Assembly (NCBI GenBank): GCA_036520315.1 | Contig: DATDJZ010000068.1 | Location: 1-26,727, forward strand | DNA length: 26,727 nucleotides | Origin: DASUPK01 sp036520315 | GTDB taxonomy: Bacteria; Actinomycetota; Thermoleophilia; Solirubrobacterales; 70-9 | Direction of reading: 5' to 3' | Shown here: positions 23,023 to 26,727 of the stretch, piece after piece | Numbering within the stretch: position 1 is the first letter of the stretch | How the letters are laid out: each line of letters begins with the position of its first letter | Notes under the pieces: generated by a model | Told to the model about the DNA's origin: nothing | Database searches by the model: none | The model's input: only the letters and a program-made list of their open reading frames with translations | Program-made: the position numbers and the translations under genes

Positions 23023-24047
23023 GCACGATCGAGCAGACCCAGCCGATGTCGGAGATCGTCCAGGACTACCGCAAGCGGCTGATGGTCTTCGGCGGCAGGG
23101 CCTCCGGTCAGCTGGCCGCCCACATCGGCCGCAACCTCCAGGTCGAGCTCGGCGAGGTCACCCTGAAGACCTTCTCCAATGGCGAGGTCTACTGCCGCTA
23201 CGAGGAGTCGATTCGCGGCGCCGACGTCTTCATCGTCCAGTCGACCGCGGCCAACGAGACCGAGGGGATGACTCCGAACGACGCCCTGATGGAGCTGCTG
23301 GCGATGATCGACGCGGCCCAGGGCGCCTCCGCGCACCGGATCATCGCCGTGATGCCGTGGTACGGCTACGCGCGGCAGGACAAGAAGTCTGCCCCGCGTG
23401 AGCCGATCTCGGCCCGGATCGTCGCCAAGTGCCTGGAGGGCGTCGGGGTCGACCGCGTCCTCACCATGGACCTCCACGCTGGCCAGGTGCAGGGTTTCTT
23501 CAACGTCCCCCTCGACCACATGACGGCGATGCCGATGCTCACCCAGTGGATCGTCGACCAGGACTTCGACGAGGAGCCGGTGATCGTCTCGCCCGATGCT
23601 GGACGGGTGAAGACCGCGCGCAACTTCGCCCGCAAGGTAGGCACCACCTGGGCCGTGATGGAGAAGGAGCGCCCTGCCCAGCAGGTGGCCGAGATCGGCT
23701 ACGTCGTCGGTGAGGTGAAGGGCCGAACCGCGGTGCTGGTGGACGACATGATCGACACGGCCGGCACCCTGACCGCCGCCGCCCGCACCGTCCTGGAGGA
23801 GGGCGCCGCCCGCGTGATCGCCCTCGCCACCCACGGCGTCTTCTCCGGCCCCGCCTACGAGCGGCTGGCCGAGGAGAACTCGGGCATCGAGCGGATCGTC
23901 GTCACCGACACCCTTCCGCAGCGGCCAGGAGCGCCCGACAACATCACGGTGATATCGGCCGCGCAAACGCTCGCCGACTCGATCAGGCGGATCTTCACCG
24001 ACGACTCGGTGTCGGAGATCTTCGCCGGCGAGAACCAGCTCTTCTAG
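23019..24047 (+). CDS. prs: Ribose-phosphate pyrophosphokinase (PRPP synthetase)
   Basis: Makes PRPP from ribose-5-phosphate and ATP for purine, pyrimidine, His, Trp and cofactor synthesis. The 342-residue product has the class I features: FGGRASGQLAAHIGRNL, KTFSNGEVYCRYEESIRGAD, VMPWYGYARQDKKSAPREPI (flexible-loop Arg/Lys), TMDLHAGQVQGFFNVPLDH with metal-binding His, VSPDAGRVKTARNFA and the PRPP loop VLVDDMIDTAGTL. TTG at 23019 forms a TTGA overlap with glmU and follows GAGGACGAGGA. An internal ATG at 23046 would also retain the conserved region. The glmU-prs pair is widespread in Gram-positive bacteria. Confidence 0.96.
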   Translation: MSTIEQTQPMSEIVQDYRKRLMVFGGRASGQLAAHIGRNLQVELGEVTLKTFSNGEVYCRYEESIRGADVFIVQSTAANETEGMTPNDALMELLAMIDAAQGASAHRIIAVMPWYGYARQDKKSAPREPISARIVAKCLEGVGVDRVLTMDLHAGQVQGFFNVPLDHMTAMPMLTQWIVDQDFDEEPVIVSPDAGRVKTARNFARKVGTTWAVMEKERPAQQVAEIGYVVGEVKGRTAVLVDDMIDTAGTLTAAARTVLEEGAARVIALATHGVFSGPAYERLAEENSGIERIVVTDTLPQRPGAPDNITVISAAQTLADSIRRIFTDDSVSEIFAGENQLF

Positions 24048-24052
24048 GGATA

Positions 24053-24077
24053 GCCGCATTCCAGAGCGGTTTGCGGC
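24053..24077 (+). terminator. Weak hairpin after prs
   Basis: GCCGCA (24053-24058) can pair with TGCGGC (24072-24077) over a 13-base loop. It is the only candidate terminator for glmU-prs before the integrase remnant. Confidence 0.25.
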
Positions 24078-24095
24078 CGATTTGCTAACCAGGTG

Positions 24096-24563
24096 CTAAC
24101 GGGCGAGAGCGGCGGCTACCCGCTCGGCAGCAACCGCGTCCGATTGAGGCAACAGGTGGGCATAGGTCCCGAGCACGCTCTGTGGCGTGTCGTCGACGCG
24201 CCCGGCGACCACATGCACCGGGATGCCGCTAGTCAACATCACCGTGATCACGCTGTGACGCAGGATGTGCAAGGACCCGGTGGGGATCCCGGCGGCTATG
24301 CGGTGGCGCCGGAACCATTCGCTAAGCCGCTGTGGGTGGATCGCTCCCCCGAGCTCATCGCAAAAGACGAGGTCCGAGTCCGTGTAGGCATCGCCGGCGA
24401 AGTCCCGCTCGAGCAGCTGCGCCTCCTGGTGCTTACGAAGCGCGTCGACCGTCTCCGAGTCCAAGGCGATGCTGCGACGCGAACGCGACGACTTGGGCGG
24501 GCCGAAGGTGACGCCGCCTCGGGTCGGGACCCCGTATGCGCCCGCCGTCCCACACCGCGACAA
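24096..24563 (-). pseudogene. Truncated tyrosine recombinase (integrase), C-terminal part
   Basis: About 140 residues of the catalytic domain of a phage-type integrase. VTFGPPKSSRSRRSIALDSE is the usual strand before the helix with box I lost upstream. HILRHSVITVML is box II (H-x-x-R), and VLGTYAHLLPQSD carries the nucleophilic Tyr. The SAM-like N-terminal domain and the first catalytic Arg (normally ~60 residues before box II) are missing: the frame hits a stop about 20 codons before the homology. It cannot be an active recombinase. The TTG at 24563 is only the first start in the frame. GCTAAC occurs twice (24084-24089, 24095-24100) around the gene's 3' end, possibly an att or arm-site trace. 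Confidence 0.8.
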
Positions 24564-24606
24564 CCACGCGCTTCTCGTCGGCGTGGATCACCTCATCGAT
24601 CTCAAC
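24538..24606 (-). pseudogene. Fragment of a second SnoaL/NTF2-like gene
   Basis: In the frame one step from the integrase, the minus strand reads VEIDEVIHADEKRVVVAV then WDGGR. This resembles the central strands of SnoaL-like proteins (E-x-x-E-V-x-D-x-x-D-R-V-V-V-x-V). It is preceded by an in-frame stop and fades into the integrase segment, so it looks like a remnant cut at the integrase junction. The identification is tentative: 23 residues only. Confidence 0.3.
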
Positions 24607-24621
24607 ACGTCGTCATCGCGC

Positions 24622-25035
24622 TCACTCGACGAACTGGTAGTCGGTCGCGATCCGGCCGTCGGCGGCGAGGACCACGAACTCGAGGCCGGCGCCGAGCACC
24701 TCGCCATCCGGTGAGACCCCTTCCCATCGCCAGGTCACCACATCCCCGAGGCGCTTCGCGCCGTCCCGCGTCCGAAAGGCCATCTGGCCGGTCGCCACGA
24801 AATCCTCGTAGGCCGAGGTCACCCTGGCTTCGAGCTCGGCGTGGCCGCGCACCTGCCAGGTCGGGTTGACGGCCCGCTCAGCGGCGGCCTCGTAGACCTC
24901 CTGCGTGGGCTGGAGGATGTGGATCGCATCCTCGCTCCAGACATCGGCGATCGCCTTGCGGCGGCGATCGCCATCCGGCTCCATCCAGACCGCCGTGTAG
25001 CGGTCGGCGAGCTCGTTCGGATCATTGACGTTCAT
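24622..25035 (-). CDS. SnoaL/NTF2-like fold protein
   Basis: A 137-residue cone-shaped-fold protein of the nuclear-transport-factor-2/SnoaL superfamily. Visible are ELADRYTAVWMEPDGDRRRK (first helix), IADVWSEDAIHILQP (the W-S/T-x-D-A strand), VRGHAELEARVTSAYEDF and the sheet strands VVTWRWEGVSPDG and GAGLEFVVLAADGRI, ending TDYQFVE. Members are enzymes (cyclases, isomerases) or binding proteins; no catalytic residue can be named with confidence. GGAGG six bases upstream decides for the ATG at 25035 over 25047 and 25095. It is not leaderless. A large dyad lies 57-104 bp upstream and may control it. Confidence 0.8.
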   Translation of the reverse strand: MNVNDPNELADRYTAVWMEPDGDRRRKAIADVWSEDAIHILQPTQEVYEAAAERAVNPTWQVRGHAELEARVTSAYEDFVATGQMAFRTRDGAKRLGDVVTWRWEGVSPDGEVLGAGLEFVVLAADGRIATDYQFVE

Positions 25036-25091
25036 TCGAACCTCCATTGGGTTGCTTCGCCGTGAACGGTCCCGGAAGAACGGCCGCGCGT

Positions 25092-25139
25092 CCATTACCT
25101 CGCGTGTAACGCCGACCGGCTTTACACGCCGGGTAATGG
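25092..25139. promoter_or_regulatory. 48-bp near-perfect dyad with two TTAC-N7-GTAA sites
   Basis: The 18-base arms 25092-25109 and 25122-25139 are inverted repeats matching at 16 of 18 positions. The 12-base centre carries its own GCCG/CGGC dyad. Each arm also contains a smaller palindrome: TTAC-N7-GTAA at 25095-25109 and again at 25122-25136, 27 bp centre to centre. Paired sites of this shape are typical operators for dimeric repressors of TetR/MarR type. It lies between the SnoaL-like gene (minus) and the toxin remnant (plus). A hairpin role in RNA is the alternative. Confidence 0.65.
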
Positions 25140-25146
25140 AACCTGA

Positions 25147-25378
25147 GCGGACGCCCCGCTTATCCGCGATCAGGCGGGCTCACTCGAGGAACTGGCCGGG
25201 CGTGGGCGCGTCGTGCCCGAGCTCGATCAGCCCGCGGTGCGAGAGCTGGTCGTCGGTAGCTACCGGCTGATCTATGAGATCAGCGAGGGAGATGTGTACG
25301 TCCTGGGCTTGATCCACGGTGCCCGAGATCTCGCTGCGCTCTGGGACCCGAAGGCTCGGACGGGCCCAGGGGACTGAG
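25147..25378 (+). pseudogene. N-terminally truncated ParE/RelE-family toxin
   Basis: The frame is open from 25147 to a TGA at 25378. It reads LEELAGRGRVVPEL, then RELVVGSYRLIYEI, then VYVLGLIHGARDLAAL. This is the C-terminal half of ParE-type toxins: G-R-x-V-P-E-L, R-E-L/I-x-x-x-Y-R-L-x-Y and V-x-x-L-x-x-I-H-G-A-R. The two N-terminal helices are not found in any frame upstream, there is no good start codon or ribosome-binding site, and no antitoxin gene flanks it. I see nothing between its stop and 25527 except a 7-bp hairpin. Confidence 0.6.
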
Positions 25379-25390
25379 GCTGGCGCCACC

Positions 25391-25413
25391 CCATCGCCGC
25401 TGCTACGCGATGG
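25391..25413. terminator. Possible hairpin after the toxin remnant
   Basis: CCATCGC (25391-25397) pairs with GCGATGG (25407-25413) around a 9-base loop, 12 bp after the toxin stop. There is no U-tract. Confidence 0.3.
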
Positions 25414-25527
25414 CGAAGTGCGATGCGCTCCACGCGAGACGCCTCCTGCTCGCCCCAATCAGCGACGAGATTCGCCAGGAGGGTGGCTGCTACTCGCCAG
25501 GAACGCGACAAGGTGTTGCGGTCCAGT

Positions 25528-26061
25528 TCATCCGCCCTGCGGCCGCCCCATCGCGCAGACCGCAGGGACCGGGCGCAGGTCCTCGACTAGCACCCTGTCG
25601 ACGGAGAATCCGCCCTCGCGTAGCCGGTCGGCCAGCTCATTCCCAAGGTCCCGGGCTCCCTCCGGCGCGAAGTGGCGCGCGTCCCAGAAGATGTAGACGG
25701 CCCCATCCGGGGCGAGGTGCTCGCGGACGGTACCGAGCGCCGCCTCCGGCTGCTGCCAGAAGGGAGCGACGTTAAAGGCGAAGACCTTGTCGAAGCGCCG
25801 ATCGCCGAGGTCCGCGTCCTCCAGCGCGATGGCCTCGAACACGGCCCTGCCCGCGTCGACGTGCTCGCGGTTCCTCCGCGTCGCCATCTCGATCATCTTG
25901 GGCGAGCGGTCGATCGCGGTGATCGCTCCCGTCGTCAGCCTCTCGCAGACCAGGGAGACCGCGACGCCGTGGCCGCAGCCGACCTCGAGCAGGCGATCGG
26001 CCGGGCGGACCTCCAGAGTGTCGACCGCCCAGACGAATCGCTCCGATGGCTTGCCCGCCAT
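25528..26061 (-). CDS. Class I SAM-dependent methyltransferase
   Basis: A 177-residue methyltransferase. SAM motif I is LLEVGCGHGVAVSLV, motif II-like acidic loop ITAIDRSPKMIEMA, and then FEAIALEDADLGDRRFDKVFAFNVAPFW, matching motifs III-IV. EHLAPDGAVYIFWD is motif V/VI. It resembles UbiE-like class I enzymes, but the short N-terminus has no substrate cap, so the substrate is unknown. The family often sits alone in actinobacterial genomes. TATTGC lies 6 nt before the ATG and overlaps the -10 of the divergent DHFR-like remnant. Length and motifs look intact. Confidence 0.85.
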   Translation of the reverse strand: MAGKPSERFVWAVDTLEVRPADRLLEVGCGHGVAVSLVCERLTTGAITAIDRSPKMIEMATRRNREHVDAGRAVFEAIALEDADLGDRRFDKVFAFNVAPFWQQPEAALGTVREHLAPDGAVYIFWDARHFAPEGARDLGNELADRLREGGFSVDRVLVEDLRPVPAVCAMGRPQGG

Positions 26062-26071
26062 GCCCCAGCAA

Positions 26072-26077
26072 TAGCAT
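26072..26077 (+). promoter_or_regulatory. -10 box TAGCAT of the DHFR-like remnant
   Basis: TAGCAT ends nine bases before the GTG at 26087. It overlaps, on the other strand, the TATTGC box (26073-26068) of the methyltransferase gene. Confidence 0.4.
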
Positions 26078-26086
26078 CACGCGCCC

Positions 26087-26188
26087 GTGAAGCCCATGCT
26101 GATCTACTCGATGAGCGTCTCGGTGGACGGCCTAATCGGTGACCGCGAGGGCGCGTCCGGGTGGACGGCCCCTAAGGAGGACGTCTGA
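26087..26188 (+). pseudogene. Dihydrofolate-reductase-like (RibD C-terminal type) N-terminal remnant
   Basis: A 33-codon frame containing MLIYSMSVSVDGLIGDREG then SGWTAP. This is the first strand and loop of the DHFR/RibD-C family (L-I-Y-S-M-S-V-S-x-D-G-x-I-A-D), which is normally ~180-200 residues long. It ends at TGA 26186-26188, and no continuation is found in any frame before 26330. The start (GTG 26087 or ATG 26096) and the -10 remain in place, so it may still be expressed as a short peptide. From 26189 to 26329 I see only a hairpin. Confidence 0.6.
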
Positions 26189-26241
26189 AATCGGTTCGGC
26201 GCGCTGCTCCTCAGCGCGAAAAGCAGGGGACCAGCTCAAAC

Positions 26242-26265
26242 CGCTGCTTTCCATGCAAAGCAGCG
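26242..26265 (-). terminator. Hairpin downstream of the last NTF2-like gene
   Basis: CGCTGCTTT (26242-26250) is a perfect inverted repeat of AAAGCAGCG (26257-26265) across a 6-base loop. It lies 65 bp past the stop of the minus-strand gene at 26330 and could terminate it. Confidence 0.5.
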
Positions 26266-26329
26266 CTTCCGCGGCCGTTGCTCGGACTGCCGCTTCGCGC
26301 GAACACGAGCACCGCGCATTGGGCCGGTC

Positions 26330-26695
26330 CTAGTGTTGGCCAGGCGCTTCGAGAACGTCCATCCGGACGACCAGTCCATCCTCGAGGCGATAGCGGTGGC
26401 GAACGCGGGAGTCGGAGATGAGCTCTCCGGTGCGCGCGTCGTGGACGACCTGGTGGACATCGACCGTGATGCTGCCGTCGCGCTCCTCCGTGAAGCCCTC
26501 AGGTTCAACCTCGCTCGAGATGGCGGCGAACTGCCTGATCCAGTAGTCGCGGACCGCCGCGCGGCCGACGACCCGACCGCCCTCCCAAGCGTTGGGCCAA
26601 TCCACCTCGGGGTGCATCAGCTGGACCGCGGCCTCAATGTCGCGCGCGTTGAACGCGCGATAGGCGGATCGCAGGGTCTCCTCCGCGCCTGGCAC
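26330..26695 (-). CDS. SnoaL/NTF2-like fold protein
   Basis: A 121-residue SnoaL-like protein with the typical start EETLRSAYRAFNARDIEAAV (helix 1) and LMHPEVDWPN, in which the H-P-D/E-V-x-W strand is a family hallmark. GRAAVRDYWIRQF, SITVDVHQVVHDARTGELI and RYRLEDGLVVRMDVLE follow. The last segment is the usual F/R-x-x-D/E-G-x-I/V-x-x-x-x-V/D strand, so the protein is full length for the family. The function is unknown. GTG at 26695 is the start: TAGCTT lies exactly 6 nt before it on the minus strand. It is distinct in sequence from the SnoaL-like gene at 24622. Confidence 0.82.
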   Translation of the reverse strand: MPGAEETLRSAYRAFNARDIEAAVQLMHPEVDWPNAWEGGRVVGRAAVRDYWIRQFAAISSEVEPEGFTEERDGSITVDVHQVVHDARTGELISDSRVRHRYRLEDGLVVRMDVLEAPGQH

Positions 26696-26707
26696 GAAAC
26701 CAAGCTA
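26696..26707 (-). promoter_or_regulatory. -10 box TAGCTT of the last NTF2-like gene
   Basis: On the minus strand TAGCTT (26707-26702) is followed by six bases and the GTG start, the same leaderless layout as the core genes. Confidence 0.45.
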
Positions 26708-26727
26708 GCGGGCGGGAATGAGGACGA

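Noticed and set aside
24093..24869. 258-codon plus-strand frame across the integrase remnant
   Set aside because: The minus strand holds recognisable integrase boxes; the plus frame is Arg/Pro/Ser-rich noise.
25272..25511. 79-codon minus-strand frame between the toxin remnant and the methyltransferase
   Set aside because: No recognisable motif, no ribosome-binding site or -10 at useful spacing, and it is antisense to the toxin remnant for a third of its length.
1..26727. CRISPR array, rRNA, riboswitch or replication origin
   Set aside because: I saw no regularly spaced direct repeats, no rRNA-like segment, no recognisable aptamer core and no cluster of DnaA boxes.

Overview
The window is a high-GC stretch of bacterial chromosome. 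GTG/TTG starts are common, and TANNNT boxes sit 6-11 nt before many start codons, which suggests leaderless mRNAs. A deep-branching actinobacterium, perhaps Thermoleophilia/Solirubrobacterales, is my inference; no rRNA or lineage marker confirms it. Most of the window is ordinary core genome. The right-hand 2.7 kb is a graveyard of gene fragments.

Layout. 1-4.5 kb: a partial gene fusing an (alpha/alpha)6-toroid-like domain to a MarC-like membrane domain, then glycyl-tRNA synthetase, an FmdB zinc-ribbon protein and an LCP cell-wall ligase. These four alternate in strand, and convergent neighbours share stop codons. 4.6-6.4 kb: ROK glucokinase and rsmI. 6.4-8.7 kb: an anchored PQQ-type beta-propeller, a RemA-like small protein and a secreted, tail-anchored protein. 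8.7-11.6 kb: metG and two exported proteins, one an S1 protease. 11.6-15.8 kb: a tightly coupled operon, tatD-rsmA-ispE-dedA/PAP2-small membrane protein, with four-base GTGA overlaps. It joins rRNA maturation, isoprenoid synthesis and probable lipid-carrier recycling. 15.8-19 kb: a PucR-type regulator converging on a GH15 glycosidase, followed by an SRPBCC pseudogene. 19.3-19.4 kb: tRNA-Gln(UUG) and a strong terminator. 19.5-21.6 kb: an accessory cassette of a GlxA-type regulator, an isonitrile-hydratase-like DJ-1/PfpI protein and a DUF4242 protein. 21.6-24.05 kb: glmU-prs.

24.1-26.7 kb: remnants of an integrase, a SnoaL-like gene, a ParE-like toxin and a DHFR-like gene. Interleaved with them are two apparently intact SnoaL/NTF2-like genes, a methyltransferase and a striking 48-bp dyad. 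This looks like a decayed integration site.

Most notable: tRNA-Gln carries C19 and G56 in place of the near-universal G19 and C56, a covarying swap of the elbow tertiary pair. Other leads are the toroid-MarC fusion, the leaderless promoter grammar, the paired TTAC-N7-GTAA dyads, and a regulator whose sensor domain matches the enzyme-like protein beside it. I found no CRISPR array, rRNA or complete mobile element.
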